NCBI GenBank assembly: GCA_033675545.1
Contig: JAWDGP010002150.1
Location: 112,501 to 176,500, forward strand
From: Elysia crispata
Lineage: Eukaryota > Mollusca > Gastropoda > Plakobranchidae
Length of the DNA stretch: 64,000 bases
Direction of reading: 5' to 3'
Shown here piece after piece: positions 11,320-30,580 of this stretch. Each line of letters starts with the position of its first letter. Position 1 is the stretch's first letter. The notes under the pieces are model-generated. The model had not been told where the DNA came from. It saw only the letters and a list, made by a program, of their open reading frames with translations, and did not search any database. The translations under genes and the position numbers were made by a program.

Positions 11320-13378
11320 GTGAATGACCTCTAATAGAATTGATGTTTGTACAAAACCTAGCTGCGCGACGCTTGTCTATCAATTAAGCACACACGTGAA
11401 AACTTTTTCTGTAACGTACGGTACAACTTGGGACAATTTTACTGGAAACTAATGATGCCTGAAATGAAACTTTCATTCACATCTCACTCAGACAAATTGT
11501 TTTTTGAGTGATCTCATTCATATGTTATTGAGCCTTTTCCCTCCCTCATTAACCGCTTCTAATCACAAACAGACACTTTTTGAATGTTTCAAACCTTTCT
11601 TCATTTCGCGATCCGACTCAGTTATTGTTTGCGTCTCGCCACTACTCACGGTCGATTGAGAGATAAAGTGATCAAATAGTTGTATTTTACATGTTGATTG
11701 AAGCCAGAGTAAGCACTTGACTGATTGTCAAAGCGCTATTAATGTAATGAAAACTTCAGCTTTATTACATTTTACTTTTAAAAATATCTATTATTATGTA
11801 AAATATTAAATAAATTAAAAAAAATATGACTTCATGATATATTTAAAGGAGTTGATCATTTGTAAATTGTAATAAAACAATTTTGCATAACAAAGTAATG
11901 CAATATTGGGAGTAATTACAAGAGCAATATATCATTATTAGTGATGTATCACAGATGAATTTCAGGGAAGTGTATTCTTTGAGGTTTTTCCTCCTAGTCT
12001 ACTGCTAATGACTGAATATATATTATAATAATCTATATAAAAAATCAATACGATCCTGTACAGCAGTTCGCAGCGCCCAAAACTGAACGAATGTGGCTGA
12101 TTGGGTTTTGAGCCGACTTTTCACTTTATGAAATGGATTTCCAAGCTACACATCGCTATTCTACATTTCCGATTTACTGACATGTTCAATAACAGACTTG
12201 ATTGAGCGATAGCATAAACCGTCACGTCAATTGATTTTCCTCCCAAATGAGGACATAATCCCACAATGGTGATCGATCACTCTTGCGAAATGAATGTCCC
12301 AGCATCAATTACATCTATATGCTTAGCCATTCAAACCGGAACGGCAAGGCGCGCCTCCACCCGCTCCAACTTTACGCTCGATTTGAGGATCAATACCGTA
12401 GAAAGAGGACATGCACGGACTCTCAGTGGTCAACGCGTTGAAGCAGCAAAGTTATAGATCTAGCATTCAAGCTTTTCTCCCTGTGGGCCTTTCTACTTAA
12501 CAGCGCTTTAAAGCGGTGGAAAGGTCAGATAGGTAGAATATCAGACGCATTGATCTATTGGCTTGAGAAGGAGAGGGGATTCTTTTCAAGCTAGAAGCTA
12601 AGATAAAAGCAATGATGTTTATTTCTTGTTCTCCATTTTTATTTTTTTTTAATGCTGCGAACTTAACGATCCTTTTATGGGCCAAAATTGATCAATGAAA
12701 TCTGTGCTGCATAATTGCCATTGATTTGATGTTTTGATTTTTTATGCTGTTTATTTCGTTATAAGGCATTAAAAACCCCTGACGCCCTGAGAGACATTGA
12801 GCATCGATGCGTGGAGTTGGTTCTATGGGATCATAAGATTCGGAACGCTATAAAATTGAGTATAAATATTATTAACAGTTATTAGATGAGAAGATAAACA
12901 CCCAGAGAAAAATGAAGAAGCACGAGAACTACAATCCTGCAAATACACCACTTGATAGATGCATAAGATGAATTACTAACTGATCTTCTAGAAGATTTAA
13001 AAAATGAATTCAAATAAGTCATTTTTCTCCTAGGAGATATGATATTTCTTAAGATGCGTGAATTATTTGCGTCTAAACCTGTGAAAGTTACGAGAGAACT
13101 TTGTAAAACTAGTCCATAATATCATACAATATTTCAATACTTATTAATAAAACTATTTCATATCGAAATGACCAGTAACGGAAGAAATCGAGCGATAGTC
13201 CTCAGATGGAGGTGTGTGTGTGCCCACGAAAATAAAAAAAAAACTTTTTTGATAGATATCTTTTGAAAACAAACATACAAACAAACAAACAAAACAGAAC
13301 ACATCAGAAAAAAACAAAAAAAAAAAACAAACAAACCAAAAACATTTGAAGCACAGGTTAAATTGATTTGCCCTGTTC

Positions 13379-13380
<2 letters not shown>
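11317..13380. other. Non-coding interval, nothing recognised
   Basis: No splice-bounded open frame, RNA gene or repeat family was recognised. The plus frame at 12266-12457 has slightly higher GC than its surroundings but no known motif. Confidence 0.5.

Positions 13381-13477
<97 letters not shown>
13381..13477. repeat. (AAT)n microsatellite
   Basis: About 32 AAT units, preceded by an A-rich stretch with AAAC repeats at about 13260-13345. Confidence 0.97.
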
Positions 13478-14606
13478 TTAATAATGTACTCACATGGCTC
13501 ATCAAGATATTGTTCATACTTTTCATTAAAACAAAATAGTTTTTACATCAGGCGGCTGTCCTCTTGGTATAAAGATTTCAAGAAATTACAGTAATAATTT
13601 ATCAAGAACATAGACGTACACATTTGCGGCTCGAACATAATTATGATACTTTGAAAAAGATAGCGGTTTAGAAAAAAGAAAAGAGGTTTTTTTTTTCCAA
13701 AGTTTTATTGTATTGACTTTTTGTTGCTTACTGTTACATACCGTTATAGAGAAATAACTTTTGAAATAACTTTCATTATTCTGAGATGATAAGTTTAATT
13801 CTAATTTTCAAACACGCTTCGCCTCCACCCCTCTCGTCTCGTCTACCACTTTTCTCTCTATTTACTTTTCTCTGCATCTTTATCTATATATAGATTTTTA
13901 AAAATTTAATGATAAAATGATATATCTTATGTTAAATAGATTGAAAGGTATAATGTCACCATTCACCTAAAAAGAAAAGACGGATAATTTCATAAAGTTA
14001 TTTGTAATGCTTTTCAGTGACGACCTAACTAGACATGGGATAGGACTATATTTAACAAGAAAACATTCAGGGATCATGCTAGCCATGTAGACTTTTAAGA
14101 AAATCTTTGTGAATCTTAGGAATCGGGCCTTTGTCATCTAACCGCATAAGATCTCTAAGTTTTTCTTCATCGATCAAAAATCCATTGACTGGGCAAAGAT
14201 CGTGTTCCATTTTCTTGAAAGAAAAGAAGGTAAAGCATAGGCTTAATGGATTTTAATATATAGAAAAATGTAAATTTGTAACTCTTAAAAAGTTCAACTT
14301 TTTTCAGCATCAAAAGGCAAGGATCCAGTCGAAAATGTTCTGGAGAACTAGGAGAGAATATGAACATGAAAATAAACCCAAACGAAACCAAAAGAAAAAG
14401 AAAAGAAAGAAAAAAACCCCCAGAAACTAGGGAAAAAACAACCAACCAAAAACCAACGACAACTCACCGCGCAATACATCAAATACCACTGCCGCGCCTA
14501 TTCAATAGCACCTGCAACTAGGAAAATGCATTTCCCCTTTACTAGTTTTAGCCAACAGGGTTGTCAAAATTTTACCTTGCGCGGGACTGAAAATGATTAA
14601 AAAAAT

Positions 14607-16114
14607 TCAAAGCGACGAATCTTTTCGATCCATCAACGATTGATTAGAAACTTATGGGCGGCGGATCTTTTCCACCCAACAAGGACTGATTAGAAACTTA
14701 TGGGCGGCGGATCTTTTCCACCCAACAAGGACTGATTAGAAACTTATGGGCAGCAGATCTTTTCCACCCAACAAGGACTGATAAGAAACTTATGGGCGGC
14801 GGATCTTTTCCATCCAACAAGGACTGATAAGAAACTTATGGGCGGCGGATTTTTTCCATCCAACAAGGACTTATAAGAAACTTATGGGCGGCGGATCTTT
14901 TTCATCCAACAAGGACTGATTAGAAACTCATGGGCGGCGGATCTTTTCCACCCAACAAGGACTGATAAGAAACTTATGGGCGGCGGATCTTTTCCACCCA
15001 ACAAGGACTGATAAGAAACTTATGGGCGGCGGATCTTTTTCATCCAACAAGGACTGATTAGAAACTTCTGGGCGCGGATCTTTTTCATCCAACTAAGACT
15101 GATTAGAAACTTATGGGCGGCGGATCTTTTCCACCCAACAAGGACTGATAAGAAACTTTTGGGCGGCGGATCTTTTTCATCCAACAAGGACTGATTAGAA
15201 ACTCATGGGCGGCGGATCTTTTCCACCCAACAAGGACTGATAAGAAACTTATGGGCGGCGGATCTTTTCCATCCAACAAGGACCGATAAGAAACGTATGG
15301 GCGGCGGATCTTTTTCATCCAACAAGGACTGATTAGAAACTTATGGGCGGCGGATCTTTTCCACCCAACAAGGACTGATTAGAAACTTATGGGCGGCGGA
15401 TCTTTTTCATCCAACAAGGACTGATTAGAAACTTATGGGCGGCGGATCTTTTCCATCCAACAAGGACTGATAAGAAACTTATGGGCGGCGGATCTTTTCC
15501 ACCCAACAAGGATTGATTAGAAACTTCTGGGCGCGGATCTTTTTCATCCAACAAGGACCGATAAGAAACTTATGGGCGGCGGATCTTTTTCATCCAACAA
15601 GGACTGATTAGAAACTTATGGGCGGCGGATCTTTTCCACCCAACAAGGACTGATAAGAAACTTATGGGCGGCGGATCTTTTTCATCCAACAAGGACTGAT
15701 TAGAAACTTATGGGCGGCGGATCTTTTCCACCCAACAAGGACTGATTAGAAACTTATGGGCGGCGGATCTTTTCCACCCAACAAGGACTGATAAGAAACT
15801 TATGGGCGGCGGATCTTTTCCATCCAACAAGGACTGATAAGAAACTTATGGGCGGCGGATCTTTTTCATCCAACAAGGACTGATTAGAAACTTATGAGCG
15901 GCGGATCTTTTTCACCCAACAAGGACTGATTAGAAACTTATGAGCGGCGGATCTTTTTCATCCAGCAAGGACTGATAAGAAACTTTTGGGCGGCGGATCT
16001 TTTTCATCCAACAAGGACTGATTAGAAACTTATGGGCGGCGGATCTTTTCCACCCAACAAGGACTGATTAGAAACTTATGAGCGGCGGATCTTTTTCATC
16101 CAGCAAGGATTGAT
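14607..16114 (+). repeat. 46-bp minisatellite, about 33 copies
   Basis: A tandem array with a strict 46-bp period, measured from successive ATGGGCGGCGGATCTTTT starts (14654, 14700, 14746 and on). Each unit also carries CCAACAAGGACTGAT and AAGAAACTT or TAGAAACTT. Two units near 15066 and 15528 are 45 bp (CTGGGCGCGGATC). Variable sites (CCACCC/TCATCC/CCATCC and GATTAG/GATAAG) recur in combinations, so short higher-order blocks exist. Both edge units are degenerate. The array is more GC-rich than its flanks. 46 is not a multiple of three, so the frames crossing it are not a conserved coding repeat. Confidence 0.97.
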
Positions 16115-17088
16115 TTTAAATTTCAAAGAGGAACTACATACACGTTAATTGAAAATGGAATTAAAAAAAAAATAACAGTGCCAATATTTCCGAATCATCC
16201 TTTAATAAAACAGAGACAACTACATCTATCGAGATTTACAAAACGTTTTCACAAAGAATTACACATCCTACGTTGAAAGTCAACGACTATTTCCAACAAT
16301 CAGAAACTTCCAAAAGACTTGCATAGATTCAATTTTGTAGAATACCTTTATTTTCCATAATTTGTGCTTTACATAATTTTTTTTTGTTTCTTACTTTGAA
16401 GTTTTGCATCTCTAAGAATTGGGATTAGCGTCCTGCTTTTATATGGCTTTGGTTCCTCAGGGCAGACACCTTTTATGTCTTGGCAAACACTTAAAGCATT
16501 GATCAGCATAAAATTATCTCTTTGTGAAATCTCACTCTACATTCTAATAAATATAATAATTAATATACATCAAGTTGTAACCTAATCCTAGAGCTTTTAT
16601 TATTTCCCCACAACGCCCTAGTAATATTTTTGACGCATAAACCCAAGAGTCTTTTGGGTCTGGACACATAAATTCTAAAAAATAGATGAAAATCACATAA
16701 GAGGATAAAAATTTCCCAACTGGAAAAGAAAAAGAAAAAAGGAATATCATATTGTATTATGATAGTAAAACAATATTGTTCAAAATATGGAGGTTCATAG
16801 CTGTGTTGTTTTGGGGAATAATACTTTCTATAGTTCATATGAAGGGTTCCCTAATAAAACGCTTTTTATCTATTTTTGAAAATTTTACTGTTGTGTCGTC
16901 CAACTTCGAAGTCTTTATCAGAGGAGGATCTTTTTGCACTAGACTTTGTCATAATGTACTTTCTAAGTCATATCAAAGTATGATTAAGAAAAAAACCCAC
17001 TAGAACAAGGGGAAAAAAAACAAAGAAAAAAAGAAAACAACCAAAAAGGCATGAAAAAGACAGTTTTTATCCTTTCTCTCATTATTTT
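16115..17088. other. Non-coding interval, nothing recognised
   Basis: AT-rich sequence. Overlapping frames of 68-92 codons on both strands (16544-17003) have AT-biased, hydrophobic composition and no recognisable features. Confidence 0.5.
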
Positions 17089-17120
17089 AAAATGGCGTTT
17101 AATACATTTTGTGATGTTTA
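17089..17120 (+). repeat. 32-bp motif, inverted partner at 20768
   Basis: The 32 bases beginning AAAATGGCGTTTAATAC are exactly complementary to 20768-20799. In both places the inner end of the motif leads almost directly into a microsatellite (CT here, TA/CA there). It may be a terminal inverted repeat or a dispersed repeat whose edge seeds simple repeats. Confidence 0.85.
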
Positions 17121-17121
17121 C

Positions 17122-20689
<3,568 letters not shown>

Positions 20690-20690
20690 T

Positions 20691-20762
<72 letters not shown>

Positions 20763-20769
20763 ATATATA
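20690..20769. repeat. Palindromic (CA)n(TA)n(TG)n compound repeat
   Basis: A CA run, then about 20 TA units, then a TG run ending in TATATA. Because CA and TG flanks are complementary, the whole block is one near-perfect hairpin/cruciform of about 70 bp. Confidence 0.95.
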
Positions 20770-20799
20770 AACATCACAAAATGTATTAAACGCCATTTT
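20768..20799 (-). repeat. 32-bp motif, inverted partner of 17089
   Basis: Exact reverse complement of 17089-17120, reading inward to the TA/CA/TG compound repeat. The outer end in both copies is AAAATGGCG, the orientation expected of terminal inverted repeats 3.7 kb apart. Confidence 0.85.
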
Positions 20800-22617
20800 A
20801 ATAGGAGGATATATCAATAAAGAAAAAGAAAAGGAAAGGTAGAGAAAATGTAATGACAGTTAAAACATAGTGGAAAAAAGAAAGAGGCACTCAAAGAAAC
20901 GAAAAAAAACCTAACAAAAATCCCAATAAAACAAAAAACAAAAACAAAACAAAAGAAAACAAAAAACGAGTAAATGGGAATAATGTTAGTGAATCACTGT
21001 GATACATTTGTCAAATTAATTCTACCCATAAAGTTCATCTTATTTTTATCACATCCTGAACTTTAAATCTGAATTCTGACATTTGTATAACTCTTCACAT
21101 TTTTAATAAAAAGGCTAATATATCATTTTTTTTATATAACCACAAAAAATTAACTAAAAAAACAACTTACACACAGAGATGATTCAAATGAGAGCCCACA
21201 AATTTCACAAAGATCGAATGTAAACATTTAGATTTTAAATCTTCATCTGGATTAAACTTTTATCTTATTCAAAATCTACAATCTACACTACACTTTAAGA
21301 TTATACAGATGGATATCACTTTCAATTATTTCAAGGGCTTTATATCTAGAGTTGATTTAGTTCGAAGAAATCATGGTGTTCCACAATAGATTTTGACTAA
21401 CTGTGGTAGAGATAAAAAAATCTCCAGAGCCTATGTTCTATTATTTTCGTTATTGTCTTGTGTGACACTTTTTTATTCCACAGGCAACGATATCTGTGAT
21501 AAGTTTTAATTATTCCCTATATGAAACACAGTTTCAAGGGGGCCATTTCATTTTACAATTTTGTGAACTTCTCGGAACAGGCTCCACCCAATGTGCAATT
21601 GAACCTAAGATGAAGATTCTAGTCTTTACCTAAGTAAATGTGAAAAAAAATGTTATGAAGATCTACTGATTCACTTCACTTAAAACATTATAAAAGTCGT
21701 CAAACCGAATAGAACTCTCAATGCTCAAGTTGTAACTCAGAGAAATAGAATGGCATGGCATGTATGCCTCTCTCTCTTTCACGTCCCCTCTCATACCCCA
21801 TTAACCTCCCTGAAGTTTTTCTTTATCTCTTTGATAAGACATAGATAGTAAAATTTTCAAGAGTTTGCTAGCAACTTATGTATAACAAAATAGGAGATGG
21901 GAAGAGCATAACAAATTCGAAACAAAATAAATATTAACCGGACAGTTTGAACTGGAAAAAGAGAGAGGATGAGGAGGAGAATGTAGGGGAAGTCAAGATG
22001 TCAAATACGACACAAAAATAAGCTGCGGATAAAAATGAGAGAGGTTCTCATCGATAGTTTGATCATTTTTGTTCGTCTTTTGCACAAAAGATATACAAAA
22101 TTTATAACATATTCTTATATTTGGACAAGTGCATCTCAATAACCCTTCCCCACTCGAAAACTCACAAGACAAAACAATAAAAAACATGCATACACATAAA
22201 ACAATTTCGTTTAGTAATACAGTCACCAGCCCTTTCTTTATACAACCAAGGCAAATAGCTAAGAAAAAATTGAGGTAAATGATTAAAGTGAAGCAATATT
22301 GTTCCTCAAGGGTCAAAATAAATGATACACACATAAAATTACAGAGATTTGCCAATGACGGACTGCGGACTCAAAAAACATTCTTTAATACTAAATTATC
22401 TAATACATCACGTCAGAGATTCATTATAAAACGCTTTAATATGATGTAAAGATATTACTCGTGAACACCAGATGTTTTCCTATCTTCAACAAGCTTCAGT
22501 TATTATTCCGTCTTTACCTTTTGTCTGCGTGCGACATTAGATAACGTGCTAGTGGCATTTCCTTCCACTACTATTGATCCTGGAAGCCACGGCATGAAAG
22601 GTCGCAGGAGACTTAGA
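20800..22617. other. Non-coding interval, nothing recognised
   Basis: A-rich sequence (AAAAC/AAAG repeats near 20875-20965), then AT-rich DNA. A minus frame at 21993-22355 (120 codons) is hydrophobic and Cys-rich but has no motif I recognise and no clear splice context. Confidence 0.45.
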
Positions 22618-22944
22618 TTAGACACAGAGAAGGGAAATGATTGGGAGCACTAAGTCGTTGCAAGAAGGGAAGTGCGCGAGCATAAAATAAGTGTTAGGAA
22701 AAAAAAAAGGACCGCACATAGTCATACTCAGAGAATCACAAAGGGGAGAAGATGTATTGGAAGGTGAAAAGAGATTAGAGGAAAATGGGTTGATAAATAT
22801 TCGAGGTGATAAGAGAAGTACAGAATGTTGAAGGAAGATAGAGAAAAAAAAGACCATAGAGATAAAGAAATACACAGCGATGGAGAGAAAGCTAATGACA
22901 CGAAAAATAAAGACAGAGAAACGCAGACAGGTAGACAGAGAAAG

Positions 22945-23027
<83 letters not shown>

Positions 23028-23290
23028 GATAGATAGAGAAATAGAGAGGGAGAGAAAAAGAGATGAAAATGAGGGAAAAGAAATCAGATTTATAAAAAAG
23101 AGTTTGACAGAGAAAGAGGGTTAACATGAAAGAGAGACCGACAGAAAGGGAACAAGGGAGAGAGAAAAATAGTTTGACAGAGTGAGGCACAGAGTGCGAA
23201 AGAGACGGAAGTTGAAGAAAGTAAAGAGAGGATAGAGAGACAGAGAGAGATAGACAGAGAGAAAGTGAATGAGAAAGAAGGACAAAAATA
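22618..23290. repeat. Long degenerate purine-rich tract with (GATA)n core
   Basis: About 670 bp of GA/GAGA/GACA-biased plus strand, with a perfect GATA array at 22945-23020. The minus strand has a 252-codon frame (22618-23376) only because CT-rich DNA contains few stops; it reads as Leu/Ser/Tyr/Ile repeats and is not called a gene. Confidence 0.9.
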
Positions 23291-24794
<1,504 letters not shown>

Positions 24795-26200
24795 ATTATT
24801 TCCTTAATTCAATATTAGGCTGAGGGTAGGGAGAAGGGTCCTGTTAATGATACCAAAATCTGATTCCTTGACGTTTCTGTGGTACTGACTAGCCTGATAT
24901 AACAGTTGGAAGATTTGAATGACTTCTCCAGCTCATCATTTTACATCTCTTTAAATGCCGGCGTGTAGCTCAGTTCTGAAAAAAAAGCAACAACAATAAA
25001 ACCATGTATTTAAATACTTGCTAAACTGCTGACACAGCAGATCCTATTAATATTTTAAAGAGTTAGGCAGAGGACTATATGTGACGACTGAAAGAAGAGA
25101 TTAATCTTAACCCAGAGTAAACTTTCTTTTCAACCAGTAATATCCTTATATCCTTGAGCCATTACATATTTGTTTACTTGACCTAAAAATTGTATAATTC
25201 GGGGGTTTGTAGGTATTTGTAATTAACATTGCGTAGGTAGGTTAGTGTCCCGAACAGTTTTATATTTCCTTGTCAGATAAATCTCTCTCGTAATTATCTA
25301 TATTATACATTAAAAAAAAAAAGAAAACATAAAAATGATACGCCGCCACCATTGTAAGCAGACTTGACACTATGATGAGGAGAACACACTTTATTTCGAA
25401 ACAAACATGAAATAAATTTGCTATTACAAATCTGAACTTTTTGAATCTAGTCTGTGTGAATTTTTTTTCCTATGGAAAAACTAATTTAACAAGTGATTAA
25501 AAAAGAAAACAGCGCTAAGTACAGAAACACATAATCCCATCATGCAGAGAAACCAAATTTCTTTTTTTATTCTTTTTTTTCTTTTTTTTTTTTAGTTTTT
25601 GTAAAGGTGGATCGATCGACGGTGTCATTTTTCACTTATTGAAAATGAAATTTTTTTTATCCCAAATGTAAAAGAGAGTAATATTTTGCTAACAGTGGGT
25701 ATCAATAGCGAAAAGTTATTAAAATAGAACATTGATCAAATTTCAAGTTCCATCGTTTCTGTGAAAGAAAGTCCTGGCACTAATACAAAGCTTTGAAAAG
25801 TTTGTCCAGCCAACATTTCAAGAAAACTTTAAACTTGAGATTCCCATTCCTCTTGACAGAAATAAAACTTAGATTTGGGCCTTGACATTTTGAGATTGTT
25901 ATTTGTCAAGTCTTTTATCCCCCCCTCTTTTGAGAGTTTCGGAACAAAGATATCAATTTTTTTTTCAAAGCAGGCTGTTCATTTCTAGTGGTTTTGATCT
26001 GAGTTCTTTTTTAAAGTCTGATATCATCTTAACCAAACTATCTTTGCAGATTCAATTGAATATGAGACATTGCAGATCAAATATTTGTATGTCTCTCTCT
26101 ATCTCTATCTCTCCTGGCAACTGTTTGCCCTTGTCTTCTTTCCTACATGTTTTTGATTTTTCTTTTTTTCTACAAAATGTGTAGCTGTCGGTCTAATAAA
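24795..26200. other. Non-coding interval, nothing recognised
   Basis: AT-rich. A short tRNA A-box-like stretch near 24963 has no matching B box or cloverleaf. Confidence 0.5.
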
Positions 26201-26501
26201 TCCAAATAGAAAAGCAAAAACACCACACTTGGAGGACAACTTGGTAATTAAAAAGGATCCAAAAAGGACGCGTGTGTGTCTGTAAATAGTGTGAAACATG
26301 GTCTAAATAGAGACAGACACTCAACTTTATAACTACGGGACTAAAAAAAGAAACAACACAAGTATAGATTGAACATAATAAACGTTTCGCCTTTTTTGTG
26401 GCTTCATCAGAAGCGAAATGTTTATATGTTCAATTTATACTTGTGTTGTTTCTTTTTTAATCCCGTAGTTATAAAGTTCTGTGCCTGTCTCTTTTTAGAC
26501 C
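26201..26501. mobile_element. Foldback repeat element with hammerhead-like tip
   Basis: A leader (26201-26299) is followed by a long inverted repeat: arms 26300-26390 and 26413-26501 are roughly 90% complementary, with a 22-nt loop. On the minus strand the tip reads CTGATGA, AGCC, eight loop bases, GGC, GAAAC. That is the hammerhead ribozyme core order, with stem II GCC/GGC and one extra A before the stem. Penelope-like retroelements are known to carry hammerheads in their terminal repeats, often in inverted arrangement, so a Penelope-type remnant is a reasonable guess. No reverse transcriptase or GIY-YIG domain is present. A second family member lies at 60419-60620. Confidence 0.75.
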
Positions 26502-27240
26502 CTATGTCGGTCTGTAACTTTCTCATCCTCTGACAATCTAGAAATTAACCGCACTGATTGTATTCTTCTTCCATTCCTCTCAAAACCCTTGTTCATATTT
26601 TTGTTACCATTTTAAGGTTACTGTTTAAAATGATTTGTTTAAGATGAAAACAAAGTTTGTATTAAAACCACACACTTCCGGAAAATGCAGAATCCTTTGA
26701 TAATATTCATCAAACTCTGGCTTCAAAAAGCGAATGTTTCGGAAATCATAAAATTATGGTTTAAAGCACTTAAACAGGAACAGTTGGAAATCATTTCAGA
26801 TTTAGAACCCCATAAATTATACCTGATTCACAATTTTCTGTCATTTCAAGACCACTGGAAAGAAACATTAAACTTGGCGAACTATACCCGGTTTCTGTAG
26901 AGAATTGCTTACAATTCAAAACAAAAATCTCCAATCTCCACCTCCCTCCCTTCTGCCACGCGCACACACATACACATCACAATTCCCAAATCCCAACCAC
27001 CTTTATATTATTAAGACCTTAATGACCACTAGAATATTGTAACCTTATTACCTTTAAGGAAAAAAGCATAATGGATGATGACCAGCTGACTAAAACTTAA
27101 GGCGTAGATCTTCACATTGAGACTGGCAGTTGCCTCACTCTCATCCTCTCTCTTGCAGACGAATGTGAATATTTCTGAAGCTTCTTCAAGGTTTGGAAAG
27201 AAGATTCAGCCGACAATGTAAAAAAATGGAATACGTTGAA

Positions 27241-27246
<6 letters not shown>
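26502..27246. other. Non-coding interval, nothing recognised
   Basis: AT-rich. A 71-codon plus frame at 26685-26900 has no recognisable motif. Confidence 0.5.
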
Positions 27247-27405
<159 letters not shown>

Positions 27406-27792
27406 CACGCTCAAATGTAGGAAAAGATAATGAAATGGTGAAGAAAGAAAAATCGAAACACCTAGTCACGTCTTGAAAATTGTTTCTTTTTAGCAATTTA
27501 AAAATGTAAAGGAAAAAGCAGTCCTTTGTGGCAGATGTGATAAGTTAATATCTCAACATAGACATATCAAGACTCCTTGATTTTGTCTTTGCGTCATCCT
27601 CAGGGAAGAGAAGATAATAACGTCAAGTTTGTTTCAAACGTGCCCTTTGTGGTGTTCTCTGAGCTCAAGAACTCTGAGCTTAATCCTTCCTCAGCTCGGA
27701 AGATTCATTTTCTTGAAGTCAACTACTGGATCAAAGTATCGCTTGCAAGCTCAATGATTTTTTTTTTCCAAAATGGAGCTCGTCTTATTTTA

Positions 27793-28900
<1,108 letters not shown>

Positions 28901-29039
28901 CTGCGCTTTTCCTCCAAAATCACTGAATGTACTCAGAAATAAAGTTTACTGAACTGTGGACTGCTATTTCTTAAATGTGATAAATTAAGACTAAACAACA
29001 GTTTAGGGACTTAGAATAAACATTATCTCGAAAAATTAT

Positions 29040-30580
29040 TGAATTTTGTCGCAGCAGACCTCTTGCTGATCCGCAAGCACTGTGAGAAAAGAGCCAACCA
29101 TAGGGGTCTCGTTAATCGTGTGACTCAATGGACAGCCAGGCTTGAGTTTCATGAGCAACAAACAAAATGATGGAACTGAGGCTGAACTGTCTGCTGTTTT
29201 GTCCAGTGTAGATCTAGATTTAGAATGATCGAGATTACAGTGTTACATCGAATAGGGACCAAGTATCATATACTGAATAAAAACGTTTCACGATGAACAA
29301 AATTCTTAAATAATAAGCTGCTTTAATAAGAGCCTTAGATCGAGATTCTGTCTATCTAAGCTTATGTCCTGGGTTTGAAGCATAATCCTCATTTAAGTCA
29401 AGTGCAGAGTTCAAACCTCACATTCCAATTCCAACACTCAATCTTTTCATAAAGACTTTTTCATATTGTGTTCAAAGGCAATAAATTATGTCTTGATCTT
29501 TTCATTAATAACTCGCCTTAGATAGATCGAGAGGGTGAGCTTTTGTCCTAACAATGATGGTTCTAATATCCTTTAAAAACAATTTTTATGAATCATTTTT
29601 ATCAATACAATCAACCTGTCTACATTCAAAATATTGTATACCCAGAAGTTTTTCAATAAGCAAATTCAAACTCAATAATTCTCAGCCTTCTACATTGACT
29701 CTGTTCATTTTTAAACATTTATTCACATTTTGAAGGAGATGAACGCACTTAAATTTTCTCAAATGTTCGCAAAAGAGTGTTTCACTCAAAAACCACATAT
29801 TTTACTTTTTTTATTCTTTTTTTTAAAGAAATAATTATCTGACCAGTTCCTTACCAAAAATCTAAATACGGTTCACCCACAAAATTGTATAACAATAAAC
29901 AACTTACCTCATACGTTTTGATTTGAATTTATTTAAAGCGCAATATAGGTTAACACGCAACATGTTTTACCAAGAGATTTGGAATAAAAAAAGCTACCTC
30001 ATATAATCTCATTCAATGTTTTTGATTAAATCTGGGTACATGTTTAAGCTCACTGTTTAATGTCGTAAAATGAAATAAATATGAATTCCTCCTTAGAGAC
30101 CAGAATTATCATCTGCGAAAAAGCAGTTTGAATTAGCGACCGGCTTCGGTGGAGAGGAGAACTGATGAAGATTGTGTGAACAATGAGTATCCTACTTTGG
30201 TTTATTTTTCTTTTCACTGCAGACCACTTTTTCACGACATCAGAAGACGCACTACATCATAATAAATTATTATCTACAGTGAACCACATCAGCATCACAT
30301 ACTGATCTCGGTCGGCGAGTAAAGTAAATGAAAGCTTGGCGAAGAAATGTACCCAGATTTGGTAACTTTTCAACTTGAGATTTCTTCTCCACTTATAGGA
30401 GAATGTCCTTTGGCGATATATTATATAAGAAGAATTTAAATGTCTCAAGGCTATGTACTCTTTCAAGCTGCCAACTGAACGGCTTTGGAGGATATAAACT
30501 TATGAGTGTTATAAAGTTTGCTTTTCTTCAATATGGATGTCTTCTCCACCTGTTCATTTGAACGGGAAATCATGCTTGTT
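29040..30580 (+). repeat. Segmental duplication block A, copy 1
   Basis: Diverged but collinear with 47920-48970. Shared landmarks include CATGAGCAACA (29150 / 48010), AACAATGATGGTTCT (29551 / 48208), TTGGAGGATATAAA-like (30486 / 48876), and GAACGGGAAATCATGCTTG against GAACGGGGAATCATGCTTG (30561 / 48949). A third partial copy is at about 47640-47740. No coding frame is conserved across the block. Confidence 0.7.

Noticed and set aside
15103..15318. 71-codon minus frame with KKIRRP and GKDPPPISF motifs
   Set aside because: Lies entirely inside the 46-bp minisatellite; the period is not a multiple of three, so the frame is not conserved between units.
14607..16114. CRISPR-like array
   Set aside because: Units are directly adjacent with no unique spacers, and the context is eukaryotic.
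24958..24980. tRNA A-box-like sequence (TGTAGCTCAGTT)
   Set aside because: No B box at the right distance and no cloverleaf; it runs into an A-rich stretch.
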